Counted from the first letter of the stretch, positions 25,189 to 37,131 are shown. The stretch: 64,000 nucleotides of DNA from Epichloe hybrida (GCA_019022495.1 JAFEKR010000013.1:1481992-1545991), one strand, 5' to 3'. The notes: generated from the letters alone by a model not told the origin. A program made the numbers and translations.

Positions 25189-26324
25189 ATGACTTCGCCC
25201 GTCGTCGACATCGATCCGGATGGAGAAGTATTCATCGTCATCCCCGCTGTGGTGAAAACTCCCGAACCTGCCGGGGCTTAGCAACCGTCATTGTTGCGAC
25301 TGAGAGTTTCCAAGAAACACCTCATGGTGGCATCAGTGCGTGCCAACAAGATGTTCCGAATGAACTGCAAAGAGTCGAAGCCGGATGAGGATGGAAATTT
25401 TCATTGGAATTTCGAGCCCATCTTTAATCACGTGGCCTTTGAGACAGTAATGAACATCATACATGGACAAACACACAAGACCCCAGACAGGGTGAGTTTT
25501 GACATGATGGCCGATGTAGCTGCCATCACAGATGACTTGCAGTGTCACAATGCCGTCAAATTCGTCACCAATACCTGGATGGATCGGCTTTGGATGGATC
25601 AGCTCCGGATGTCCCTGCCGAAGGAGATATGCCCTGATCTATACAAATGCATTCTTATCGCATATGTCTTCGAGCAGCCCGATCTATTCGAATCAACAAC
25701 GCGTCTGGCAATCATGCAATGTACTGGTACCCTATCTCCGGGTACAATTCCTATCAACCCAGCGATTCTAGGTAATTTAGGTTTTGTTCTTCCCCAGAAT
25801 GAGTTCTATGCTAATATTGGACAGATACCGTCGAATCAATAAGGGTAGAGTTACTCAGCGAGTTGATTGCCAAGGTAGAAAGCATAATAGATGACCTCAG
25901 CCGGGGCCATTCCGCTTGCATATTCGAGTGTCGATCCATGTTGCTTGGAGCATTGGTTCAAGAGATGCGTTCAGCTGGACTATCTTCGCCTGATTCCTCT
26001 GAACCATTGCAAGGCTTCTCTCTAGCCACCACATTGGGTCTTATGCGCAACTTCCGAACACCAGTGATATTCTCGCCAAAATCCGAAAACGGCCATGTCA
26101 AAGATAAGTGCAAAAACTACGAACTTGACATGGTATGGAGACCGCAGCGGAGTCTCTACTGGACAGGGAGTGAACCCCTCCCAGAACCCCTCTCAGAACA
26201 TCTATTCAGGCACAAATGTTCTTTACAGGCGCTCCTCAATCCTTGCCTGCAGACGATAGAGAGTAAGGCCACGGGACTTAACGTTTTGTATTTCGCCAGG
26301 AAACTGAGGAACGGTCTGATGTAG
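25189..26324 (+). pseudogene. BTB/POZ-domain protein with in-frame stop (probable pseudogene or N-truncated gene)
   Basis: The frame from ATG 25189 encodes MTSPVVDIDPDGEVFIVIPA, the usual opening of fungal BTB proteins, then a TAG at 25279-25281. The same frame continues without a gap as RLRVSKKHLMVASVRANKMF, the core BTB strand-helix element, and MNIIHGQTHKTPDRVSF. A 53-nt intron (25772-25824, GTAATT donor, GCTAAT branch) joins cleanly to a second exon ending at 26324. Apart from the TAG the gene is intact. CAG to TAG fits a single C-to-T change in a CpA context. Starting at ATG 25324 gives a 315-residue protein lacking the first BTB strands; an annotator might choose that model. BTB proteins often serve as adaptors of cullin-3 ligases; function here is unknown. 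Confidence 0.65.
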
Positions 26325-29002
26325 ACAAGGTAGAGTATCTTACACGCTCCTACTTCATCTGGAAGATAGCGGATGACGTAGAAAGAATGGTTATTCAAGG
26401 CACGGGCTTTTGTACAGCTAATGATGATAAGCACCCTGCCTCCGCGAATGGCCATATTTCTGATGGCTAACTCAGTGTTCTGGAACCGGAGACTTGTCAT
26501 TTCCTGGCCTCTAACCGGCAATCCGCTTGTGAGATGGACAGCGGAGCTTGTAGGTACGCCAAGCGTGAGTCGGGCAGCCAATGTCCGTCTCTAGCAAGTG
26601 ATTTGCCGCAGAATGAAGCCGTCAAAGCACGGCGTGACATGGCTCTATAAGCGCCAAGTAGCTGCTTTTCGGGCATATCAAGCAAACATCACTCCGGCAA
26701 CTAACAGGTAAGGTCATCTTGGATCGCGGATAGATGGCGGATAGATCAATACTAAGTTCCCGAACCTAGCAGCATTTCGCTGACAAGCTCTTTGAATCTT
26801 TGAATCCAGGCTGTAAATGTTACACAGAACGCCGATAGATGTATTATCTTGTTATTCCTGAGCGTGAAGGAGTGCCCGTCTGGGGCCCGAGTCAGAGTCC
26901 CACGGGGTCCTCCCCCTCTTAAAATACTTTTTCCAAGGGCCTTTTAGCTTAATGAGCTTGATAAGCGGTGAGTAGCAGTCCTGCGACATGCGGATTGTCT
27001 CTGAACGCTCTGCTTAGGACGAGTGCGTACAGCGCGCGCGCCAGGGATGGCGTTTCGTAGCCTTATCGCGGTAAACTATATTCAAGAAATAGAAGACGTC
27101 CCAGATAAGGGCTTCCAGATCGGGGTTGAAGTTATACGCATCGCGGCACACCAATCCGGAACGATGGATGCCTATTACTGCTGTGAAATGTACTGTTGTA
27201 GAAGCGTCCATGACTCCATCTTGACTCGGGTATGTCCATAACATTATTAAGAGCTGGAATACTGCCTCTGATAGTTCGAGACGCGTTCCTCGAGGCAAAG
27301 AAAAGTTTGGACTGGTCTGCATCGGATTCTAGCCTATAGCTGTTTTCCTCACTTTTCCCTGTCTCGCTGCCATGTTTACTAAAATCGTGGTTGCTGCTCT
27401 CGATGCCATTGTTCGCAACGACTATCACAATCTTAATCGTAGTCGATATCGAGGCCCCGATCGATGATGTCGTCATCTTTTTCATCATCTTTTTTTTCGT
27501 CCCAAGATCTGTCATACAAGATCGAGAACACGGTTCATTATCTTCCTGTAGTTGCCGTTTAATGGCACATTGTGTATTTCACGGCACTTTCAAGCCCCAA
27601 CTCGAAGACCCGGAATATGTAGCATGAAGTGCTGCCGTTTCGACTTGCAATGCCGCGCAATCCTTGGTGGCATCATGCGAAGCGGGCGATTGCGGAACAT
27701 GGCACTTCCATAACTAGTTAGCCAACAGCGAGCGAGACTGGCAGGAGAGAACAAGTGACAGTGCCGCATTTCCTCGACGCGGAGGTTGAAGAAGGACGGT
27801 GGAAGAGGATCTGGATCAGTAGCCTAGTCCGCAGTCTGAATGCGACTTTTGGATATGACAAATCGGGGCAGATCCATTGAAGTAAAACGCGTGGATCATT
27901 CGATATCAGATTCGCTATAGCCGTATCCGTATGATGTTATCCATCGTGGTGCATGCCCCCCGCCTGTTGGCGATTTCTCAACCATGGCGACACAACGCAT
28001 ATCAACGACATGATCACTACCGGAAGTACTTGCATGGAGAAGGCTCATTTTGCAACGTCTGTTTTCACCTGGCCTAGTAGCAATTTAAGAACAGCACGGG
28101 TGACTCGAGGTCAAGTCGCCGGTGTGCAGGATATACATACACTGCCTCTTCTTTATAGTCGTGGATAAGACCTAACTCAAGACGGGTAGTACTAGCTCTT
28201 GCTGGATAAGGGACTTGGTTTCGTTAACACCTTGCGTAGCGGGTTCTTCATATGCTGAACCAAGGGCCGTTATATAGTGGAAGTGGTATGCGTTGCCGCC
28301 AGTCTTTAACAAGAGTGCAATAGTACTGTTATAGAATGCTGTTGCTTCTGAGAGCTACATTTTCGCAAATGTGAGTAAATATATTATAGTTACTTATGCA
28401 AATCACTACATCTAGCACGAAAGTTTACGGCTTAGTAGGACCATTGAAAGCCCAGTGGCTAGCGCTAGCGTTAAGGACAATGCCCATCTATCGCTGCCAT
28501 GTTATCGCATAGAAGTCTGGTCACAGTAATCAAGCTCAAGCTCGATGAAGCTCACTAGTCCCACGGAGAGGGAGGAGCTCTCGCAGCGTGGAAATCTCAT
28601 GGTCGCGGACGAAGGCGTGCAGACGTGCCTTCGGGTCGTGATTGAATGCCTCTTTCATTTGCCTCCAGAGGAGTCCATCCATCCATAGATTTCATGCCAG
28701 GCGGTACGGGCCGCGCGGTCAAGGTCCGAGGATGGAGGTAGCATCATTGCTTGCAGTGGATGAAGTTGGGTGTTGCCAAGTTTCAACAGACCGTGCCTCG
28801 CATGCCTGGCCTTGGCTACGAATCCCACTGGATCGACCGACCGGCCACAACAAGATGCAAGCTTGCGCGGCGTATCCCCCCGATATTGCCATCATAACGG
28901 CTCAAGTTTATCGCAATGGAGAAAAGGGAAGTCGGCATCTTTGGGCACCGCAGAATGTCGACAAAACTGACGACGTGGATGACGGATGCCATGGGCCCGG
29001 AG
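26325..29002. other. Intergenic, gene-poor; one possible mobile-element relic
   Basis: Apart from the minus-strand fragment at 27014-27322, no coding region is supported. The 28200-28500 part is more AT-rich. A poly-T stretch occurs at about 27479-27497. Confidence 0.4.
27014..27322 (-). pseudogene. Possible fragment of a repetitive helicase/C2H2-associated element
   Basis: The minus-strand frame contains VHFTAVIGIHRSGLVCRDAY, then NFNPDLEALIWDVFYFLNIV. This is reminiscent of a motif (IHFLAVLGID followed by an ASNYTPxLAALIW-like stretch) in large fungal proteins found beside RecQ-like helicases and in repeat families. No flanking exons could be joined. Identification is from memory of the family and is weak. 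Confidence 0.25.
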
Positions 29003-29938
29003 CTACAGCTTTGAAGGTACAAACTTGGGATCTGTCTTGGTGACAAAGGCCGTTAGCCCAATTCGCAGGTTCTCCCCCTCCAAAAGACGTTTGGCATAGC
29101 GATCGTGCACAAGCTGTGCCGCTCGCTCAACACTGGCAGTCTCCCACGCCTCTCGCAGCCCAGCACGACTGACTATGATGGCGTCTGGCGACATGCTTGC
29201 AACATTATTTGCCAAGGCGACGGCTTCCTGGACCACAGTCTCCGGAGACGCCGAAACTCGGCAGAATCCAAGACTGCTGGCCTCATTCGCGAGAAGCACT
29301 CTCCCGGCCAGCGCAATCTCAGACGCCATTTGCATCCCAAACGTTCTCACTACCCGAGGTATGCCGCCTGCCGCTGCCCAGAGTCCCCGCTTCACCTCTG
29401 GCAAACCAAAGGTTGCCGAGGGAGATGCGACAACCATGTCACTAGGTAGCAGGAAAGATCAGATCAGTTCAGGCCCTGAAGTATGCGAAAAGGGAAACAT
29501 TGAACATGGCACGTTTGCTGATTTATATACTCGGCCAACGTACCAATTGAGGGCGACTTCGAAGCCACCGCCCAGGGCGAATCCGTTCACTGCTGCAATG
29601 ACGGGCTTCTTTCCCACGCGTCGCGTGAGGCCCATGAAGCCTCCTGCGGGGAAAAGGGAGGCCTCTGGCTTCTCAGATGATTGGTTTCTCTGCGCTTGTT
29701 CCTTGAGATCGGCGCCACAGCAAAACGCCCTTTTCCCTTTGCCTGTTACAATGGCGACTCGGAGGGAAGGTTCCTCATCGAACCACTCCCACAGTCTCTC
29801 ACCTTCCCAGTGTCCCGCCACGGGAACGGCGTTCATGTGTGACTCTCGGTTGATGGTGACCTGTAACACATACGGCGCGGGGAAGCCGAGCTCATAGACA
29901 GACAGCTTCGGGGGCTGTATCGCGAATTCCTGGGCCAT
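29003..29938 (-). CDS. Peroxisomal enoyl-CoA hydratase/isomerase family protein
   Basis: Crotonase-fold enzyme expected to hydrate an enoyl-CoA in the peroxisome. Exons are 29938-29544 and 29441-29003, with a 102-nt intron, giving 277 residues. The oxyanion-hole segments are AFCCGADLKE (residues about 71-80) and GFALGGGFEVALNCD; likely catalytic glutamates are Glu127 (GGGFE) and Glu147 (FGLPEVKRG). The protein ends in SKL, a canonical PTS1 peroxisome signal. It is transcribed divergently from the thiolase-like gene across a 641-bp shared promoter region, which suggests co-regulation. Substrate is unknown. Crotonobetainyl-CoA hydratases belong to this superfamily, and the amine-demethylation genes downstream make such a substrate worth testing. 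Confidence 0.88.
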
Positions 29939-30579
29939 ATCGAGCAGCGACAGTCTGTAGATGTTCCGCGTGAAGACAAGAAGGTAAGGACGAATTATCT
30001 GAATAATGAAAGTTCACGTCCACCGTCTCTGATGGAGGAGAGATTTTCTCGTTGGCCCAATGACACGTCTAATAGATAAGTCTGCGGACAACCGGACCAA
30101 CGATGAGGCCCGAGGACCTGTTCCGCCGGAGTCTGCCTCGGTTGACGGACAACTCGGGCGGGGAAGGCAGAGCGGTGTTCGGTGATTATTGTACGTGGAG
30201 CGCTTGACTTTTTGGGAAAGGATGTCCCCTAGCAAGAAGAGCAGTCTGAGTGAGAGTTGTATGCTTATTCGTGTGCGTTATCGCGTTTAGCTACGTGCAT
30301 CTTTAGCTTGCCTAATACGGTCACATGCGCATGTTTTTCTTCATAGCCGATTACCCGCCATCGGGCAACAGTAATTAATCAATTTCCTCGTTGGCCCACC
30401 CCCTTATCCGTACATAGTAAGCTCGGCCCGGTGGACCTGGCGTCGTGGTTTTGGCACATGTCTTGGTTATGTAATCAGTATGAATCCTCTTTTATTAGTG
30501 ACAATCATAAAGCAGCTACACGACAAATGATTTCATTCCACGCTGAATAACTCATCTTTTATCTTTTCAATAAGTCACA
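29939..30579. promoter_or_regulatory. Bidirectional promoter between hydratase and thiolase-like genes
   Basis: A 641-bp divergent intergenic region with no open frame of note. Both flanking enzymes belong to acyl-CoA metabolism, so a shared regulatory region is likely; no specific site is assigned. Confidence 0.4.
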
Positions 30580-32736
30580 ATGCTCGCTCATTCTGCTGTT
30601 CCCATCATCGTTGGAGTCGGCGATGTTCGTAATAAGTCCTCCCACGTCGAGGATGCATTAGAGCCGGCCCAACTAATGGCCAAGGCCATTCAACATGCTA
30701 TTGAAGACACCGGCCTGGGCAAGCAATCGCAAGAAGCTCTGGTGTCCCAAGTCGACAGTCTCAGGATTGTTCCGACATGGACCTGGGCATACAATGATCT
30801 TCCGGCCGTCATATCAGAGCGATTGGGGCTGCGCCTATCCCAACAGGTAGTTGGCGAGCATGGCGGCAACCAACCGGCATTGCAATGCGACGAAGCGGCG
30901 AGAGATATCGCGGCGCGAAGGAGTGCAGTGACCGTCATAACGGGCGGAGAAGCCCTTGCATCTCGTAAGATTTTTTTTGTTCTTGTTCTTTTTTTTCGCG
31001 GCCTCGTCAGACATAATATGAAGACACACAAAGAAAATACATGAGCACAAAAATGGAGATTAATTCGTTGTGCGCTTCTGCCTAGTGGCGTCGTGCCAAA
31101 AAAGCGGACAGATGCCCCCGCCAGGATGGTCGGAGCCAGATGCTGATGGAAAACAGCGGGCGTCGCTGCATCTTTCCATACTAAACGAGGGTAAGCCAGC
31201 ACTTGTGCCTGAATTCTGACGAGTGTGTCTGACCATCCGAGATGTGAAAAAAAAAAAAAGGCCCCGGCACATTGCACTCCATGGGCCTTCCCATACATGT
31301 CTACCCGCTCTACGAAAACAGTCGTCGCGCCCATCGGGGACAATCCGCGAAGCAAAACGACATGGAGTCGGCGACAATGTATGCTGCCTTTGATCGGATC
31401 GCGTCGGAAAACGAGTACTCCTGGAACTACGGGCAGTCCCCCAAGACGGCGGAACAGATCAGCGTGCCGTCTGGCAAGAACCGAATGATTTGCGATCCCT
31501 GTGAGTTCTGCATCACCTCCCAACCTGCCTTTTTGGTTTGAGTCTTGGGGTGAATGAGCCGGTGCTAACGTCAGGCCAGATCCCCTGCTCATGAATGCGT
31601 TCAACGGTGTGAACCTGTCTGCGGCGTGTATTCTCACCTCGGCCGAGAATGCTGAAGAGCTCGGCATCTCCAAGGACAAATGGATACACGTCCTGGGAGG
31701 TGCCGGGACGCATGAAAAAGACGACTGTCAGTAGAGAGAAGGATGATGATGGGCTCATGTCGGGCATTTCCGTTTCTCAAACTGGCAGGCGCTGACAAAC
31801 AGTAATGACAGTTTGGAAAAGACGTCACCTCCACCAAAGCGAGGCGATTGGTAAATCCATTGATGCCGCATTGGACGTTTCCGGTCTCTCCGCCTTTGAC
31901 ATCGACTGCTATGACTTTTACTCGTGAGGTTCTCTCTCTCTCTCTCTCTCTCTTTTTCTTTTTTTTCTTTTTGCAAATCACTCTCGGCTTGCTAAATGCA
32001 ACGCAGATGCTTCCCCATCGTCCCCAAGCTAGCGTGCGATCACGTAGGTCTGTCGACCACGTCATGGCAAAAGCCGATTACTCTACTCGGCGGCCTGACG
32101 TCCTTTGCGGTGCCGGGAATAACTATTCCATGCATGTGAGTCATGGCTGTTCCGCAAGGTGGGCGGCTCGTGAGAGAAAGAAGGCGGCAACTTGGACAAC
32201 GGAGTTGACCAACGATGCACGACAACACAGGCAATCACGGCCATGACCCGAGCACTACGTGCCAAAACATATCGCACTGGTCTGATTCTTGCCAACGGGG
32301 GCGTGCTCACACACCAGCACGCCATCTGTTTATCGGCAAGACCCAGAGGTGTTGGGCGCGATTATCCCGAGAGCAATCCCCTGGCCCCGATCGTGGACGA
32401 ATACAGCCCGCGATTCATTGACTCTGCACAAGGTGCTGCAGCCATAGAGGTATGGACGACATTGTCGCATCGTCATGATGCTTTTTATCCTGTTGGTGAC
32501 TGAAAATGCGATAGACATATACCGTCGAGTTTCACCGAGATGGGACGCCCGCCATGGGCCTCATCGTCGGCCGCATCCGGGGCAGCGGCCAGCGGTTCCT
32601 GGCCAACCACGGAGATGGCCAGACCCTCGAACGGCTGGCCAGCAAATCGGGTGAGCACATCGGGCGATTCGGGCGTGTACTGGTTGCGGAGGATGGAAGA
32701 AACTTGTTCTTCTTGGACACCAAGACAAGACTATGA
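30580..32736 (+). CDS. Thiolase-like (acetyl-CoA acetyltransferase / SCP-x type) protein, frameshifted
   Basis: Thiolase-fold protein expected to cleave or form a beta-ketoacyl-CoA. Eight exons fit: 30580-30964, 31086-31190, 31261-31500, 31580-31726, 31812-31923, 32007-32135, 32231-32449, 32515-32736. Conserved pieces are PIIVGVGDVRN, GGNQPALQCDEAARDIA, VITGGEAL, MICDPYPLLMNAF, SCFPIVPKLAC, KPITLLGGLTSF and ILANGGVLTHQHA. In exon 6 the frame breaks after LTSF: the expected GAGNNYSMH is read one base off (near 32104-32112), so one base is missing and a stop follows in the next exon. The repaired length would be about 519 residues. The C-terminus TRL could be a weak PTS1. Whether the break is real or a sequence error is open. 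Confidence 0.82.
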
Positions 32737-32924
32737 GTTGTCCAGGAACAGACAATCTTTTCTCTCACGTGGCTGCCCCGCATCATAAATGGCAATAATA
32801 GGCGCACAGTGCACACGGGTAGATCCACTTAGCCTCCTCATCGTCCATCATCATTACCATATTATTATCTAGTCTGTGCATTTCATCGCCCTCGGTCCAC
32901 ACAAGTCGTGAGTCCATCTCTGAC

Positions 32925-34913
32925 ATGGAAGAGGATTCAGCCGAGCCCAAGGCTCGCAAGGCCTGCAGTAAGTTGACCTCGAGCGCGAGCACCCCAATTT
33001 CCACGTCGGCCGTAGAACTAAATGCTCTGTCCCCCCCCCCTCTCTCCTCCCCAGTTAATTGCCGCAGGCAGAAAATGAAGTGCAGAATCGACACGGGTGA
33101 TACATGCCGACGCTGCCAACGAGCCGGACTGCCGTGCATTTTCGTCCCCCGCGCCAATGCCTCGGCCCTGATGGTCCCGGCTTCGTTTCCGCTCTCGGGC
33201 TATCAGTCGCCTGACGTCACCCGGGACATATTGCTGAGGGTCAAGGCCATCGAGGACCACCTCGGGTTGAACCTCGGGTCCAACGACGGCACCCCCAGCT
33301 ACCTTGGCCAACAAGAGGCGAAGCGGGAGGACGCCGTGGAACCGTGGCATGACGACGAGCCCCTGGACAAGCTCTGGGAGGTCTCGGCGGTCCTGGAGCG
33401 ATGCTCTCCTGGCTCACCAGATGCGGCATTGTGGAAGAGGAGTACCATCAGGCACCTGTGGAAGACGTGCGGTCATTCGTCCTCTCATGCGTCTCGTCTC
33501 GTCTCGTCTCGTTTCGTTTCGTTTCGTTTCGCTTCGCCTCGTTTTCGTTGCCATCCTAATTAATTCGAGCATGACAGGTTCCATGACAAGATGCCGGGAC
33601 TGCACTTCTTCCCCACGGCGCAGAAGTTCTCCTCGCCCGGGCCCGTGCTCCTGGCCGCGATGCTCTACTGCTCAAGCGTGCGCGGAGATGCCGAGTACGC
33701 CATCCTGGCCCGCGGCTACTTCACCATCATGTGCTGCGCAATCGCGCAGCTGAGTGTTCCCGGGAGTGAGATCAGCTCGCCGCTCGCCACATCGGACGAG
33801 TCCGAGAAGTACGCCTTCCAGACGGTGCTGGGGCTCGTGCTCGCCGGTCTCCTGAACGAGGGCAACATATACGAGACGGGCATCTGGATTTCCATGGCGT
33901 ACAGGCTCGTGCTGGAGCATTGCCCGCCGCAGATAGATGAAGCATACTGCGACTGGCGAAGGTTGTTCAGCGGCGTGCAGATCGTGGATCTCGAGCATTC
34001 CTCCCTTCACCTGTCGTCGCCCGCCGTGCCCATCGAACCACCCCTCGGGGTTCTGCAGGTCCCCCTCAAGGATCAGCTGTATCGCCTGTCCCGCATGATG
34101 CATACAGGCCTCACCCACTTCTCCGGCCGCGGGCTGCCGGCGATATGGTCCTGCTTCTCCGGCAACGCGCCGGACACTGCCATATCACCCGACTCCTTCA
34201 GCCCCGTCGACGCCGCCGTTATCCGCGACTGGGCCAGGAATCTTGACGACTGGCTGGTCGAGTTCACCAAGTCTGGCAGCGACCTGGACCAGCAGCGGAA
34301 GACCGTGTTCCGTCAGTATGTCCTCCACCGATTGGTGGTTCTGTCCATCTACCACCCTGCCAAGGGATGCAGCCTGCGCTCCGACAGCATCTCCATGAAT
34401 GAGCAGCACGAGTTGCTGCTTTTTGCGCGAGCGACGCTGAAGCTTCACTTCAACGACAAGTCCATCTGGTCCAACTGGGACCTGGTCATCATATCGTGGG
34501 CTGCTCTGATCGTGATCAATGGTATAGAGGCTGGTGTGGAAGAAGCGGATGGTCCGGTTCCCTCACCTACCTTGGCAATGCAAAAAAAATCGTCGGAGGG
34601 AGGGGAGGGGGGGAGGGGGGCTAACCTTTTTCTTCTTTGCACAGACATTCGAAATATCCGCGTGCACCTGGAAATGCTGCAAGAGACCAACGAACCTGGG
34701 CCACACTTGAGGTCCGAGCTGGCAGGCATATTGCGACAGAACCTGCAGAAGCTTCACTATCCGAGCGCCTCGGCCGAAATACCGGCATCGATGCAGTCGT
34801 TGGAATCCAACATGAACTTGGATTATTCATGGCAGATCTTTGATGGTGCCATCATGACCGAGGTGATGGATCCGTTCTGGTTGAGGCCCTCTGATATACC
34901 GCCTCCAGTGTGA
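32925..34913 (+). CDS. Zn2Cys6 transcription factor, cluster regulator 1
   Basis: Nuclear regulator with an N-terminal binuclear zinc cluster split by an intron: KACINCRRQKMKC, then DTCRRCQRAGLPC, placing six cysteines in residues about 14-42. Exons are 32925-32967, 33055-33466 and 33578-34913, giving 596 residues. A further in-frame intron within exon 3 is likely, ending at the strong acceptor 34643-34644 (TTCTTCTTTGCACAG); with a donor at 34522 or 34534 it would remove 41 or 37 residues. The second intron is filled with TCGTC/TCGTT pentamers. The gene begins 188 bp after the thiolase-like stop and ends 0.7 kb before the amine oxidase, so it probably controls one or both. Confidence 0.85.
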
Positions 34914-35595
34914 CCGGACCGCCCAACATGGACTGATCTGACTGCCTTTGCCTGTGTGGATGATGTGGGTTTGAGCGAATGACAAGTGACAAATTGCGAC
35001 GCATATCTAGTTCCATGATGAAGCAACCATGAAGAATCTGTTCCTCCCGAAGCAAAGTCTGGTGTGAGAGATGATGATGTTTGGACTGCTTGATTTCATG
35101 GCAGCCTCCTTGCTTTAAGAGTGCTAAAAATCAACTTAAGTGCCTGTAGGCTGTAGCCGTAGGTATAGTGTGGTCCTTCGGGCAACATGGGCCGGACTGG
35201 TCGGCCGATCCGGACTTCTCGGCTCGATTTCGATGGGCCATCTGGAAGCCAATGCGCTCGGGATCCACCCATGCTGCTGCACTGTCTGCCTCGCAAATTC
35301 ACGTGAGCGGACATCGGTGACAGATGCCGGGTCGACCCGACGCGCGAGGGAGGGTCGGGGAAGGGGGGGGGGGGTGAGCGGCGATGAAAACCCGTGTTTC
35401 GCCACGATATCGGCATAGCGGCGTTGGCACCGGGCGGGTGGGTGAAGGACCAAAGGAGAGGCATGGATGGATAGGAAAATATAAAGTACTCGGCCCCCAC
35501 GATCAGTATACTTACCATGTATACATGTACTAGCCATTGGGGTTGATGGTGGTCAGTCATCCCATCCTGCATCGAAAGCTGAAAATCAACCCACA
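34914..35595. promoter_or_regulatory. Promoter region of the FAD amine oxidase
   Basis: A TATA-like AATATAAAG occurs at about 35477-35485, roughly 110 bp before the start codon. A GTCGGCCGATCCGGAC stretch near 35210 contains CGG-N5-CCG, a spacing used by some Zn2Cys6 dimers. Factor binding is not shown by sequence alone. Confidence 0.35.
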
Positions 35596-37131
35596 ATGGC
35601 CACGGCCGCTCCTGAATCCTACCTCATTGTCGGCGCGGGCATATTCGGCATCTCCACTGCCTACCACCTCATCCGCAGCCGCCCCGGCGCGTCGGTCACG
35701 GTGGTCGACCGCGATGCATTCGATGCCGACAGCCGGGTGGCCGCATCCTGGGACTGGAACAAGGTGATGCGGGCCGACTACGACGACCCCCTGTACTGCG
35801 AGCTGGCTCTCGAGGCGCAGGACATGTTCACCTCGGACGCGCTCTGGAAGCCCTTTTTCCACCAGACCGGGCTGTACTGGATGTGCGGTCGCGACTACGC
35901 GCGGGACTGCATCAGCAACTTTGAGAGGCTGGGGAGGGGACGTGACATGGCTGTCTGGCCGGTGGAGGAGGCCAGGAACATGTTCGGGGGTCTCTTCAGC
36001 GAGTCAGACTACACGCATGGTCGAGCAGGTCTTGGTGAACAAGGCCAGCGGCTGGGTCGCCGCGGGCGATTGCCTGCGGGCGATTACGCGCGTGGCCATG
36101 GACCTCGGCGTGAGGTACGTCGCCGAGGAGGTTGCGACGCTGCGCTTCGACCGAGACGGCCGGACCTGCGTCGGCGTCCAGACCGCCGCAGGGGGGAAGC
36201 TGCACGGCTCTCACGTCATCCTATGTACCGGCGCCTTCACACCGAAGCTGCTCGAGCTGAGCGCGGCCCACAGCGGGATGAGCGACCTTCGGGCCGAGTC
36301 CAGGATTCTTGCCGGTGGCATCACGACCGCCATGGCGAAACTCGACGACGAAGCTCTCGCAAGATTCGCTGACATGCCCGTTGGGATCCAAGGATACACG
36401 GCAAAAAAAGGTGCCCCCTCCTCTCCCCGCGTCTTGCCAAACAATCCCATGACCCAGTTCCCAGTTCCCAATTCCCAATCCTTCGTACACGACGAGCTAA
36501 TCATCATTCCTCTTTCATTTTACTAGCTCCCTTTGTTGGCAGCTTGCCGCCAACCAAAGATGGCGAGCTCAAATGGTGGGGCCAAAAGATCTTCAGAAAC
36601 ACAAACGAGGTTGTCCCGGGCCGTTACATCTCCACGCCTCCTGCCGAGGCCGACTATTCTCAGTGGGAGATATCTGAAAAGCTGAAAGAGGACATCCTGA
36701 GCGTGAGTAGCGTTTTCTACGGACGTGAGGCTTCGACGTGGAAACTTGAGAAACATCGAATTTGCTGGTAAGTGATAGCTGCCCACTGCCTTTTTTTTTT
36801 AACGAGGACTCGGACGAATTCTGACTTGCGAAAAAAAAATGAAAAAAAAAAAATTTACAGGGATGCTTTCACAACAAGCTCTGATTTCATCATTTCACCA
36901 CATGCCGCCTCCAAGGGCCTTTACATCGCCACTTGCGGTTCCTTCCATGGGTTCAAGTTCTTCCCAGTCATCGGCAAGTACGTGGTGCAAATGTTGGAGG
37001 GTTCCCTGGCGGCGCCACTGGCCGAGAAATGGGCCTGGGATCGCGAGCGACCAGACCCGTCTATGAACCCCGACTGGCCGAGCATGGAAATGAGGGAGCT
37101 GCTGGATCCAGTTCGGACATCACGGCTGTAG
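35596..37131 (+). CDS. Peroxisomal FAD-dependent amine oxidase, sarcosine-oxidase type, frameshifted
   Basis: Flavin enzyme of the DAO family expected to oxidise an N-methyl amino acid such as sarcosine, releasing formaldehyde and hydrogen peroxide. The FAD-binding GxGxxG is in YLIVGAGIFGISTAYHL. Three exons fit: 35596-36410, 36527-36767 and 36861-37131. The frame must change by one at 36007-36017: upstream reads GGLFSESDYT, downstream RMVEQVLVNKASGWVAAGD in the next frame. Total coding length is one base over a multiple of three, confirming the break. The end of the protein, HGFKFFPVIGKYV and a C-terminal SRL (PTS1), is intact. Fructosyl-amino-acid or pipecolate oxidase activity is the main alternative. 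About 443 residues if repaired. Confidence 0.85.
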
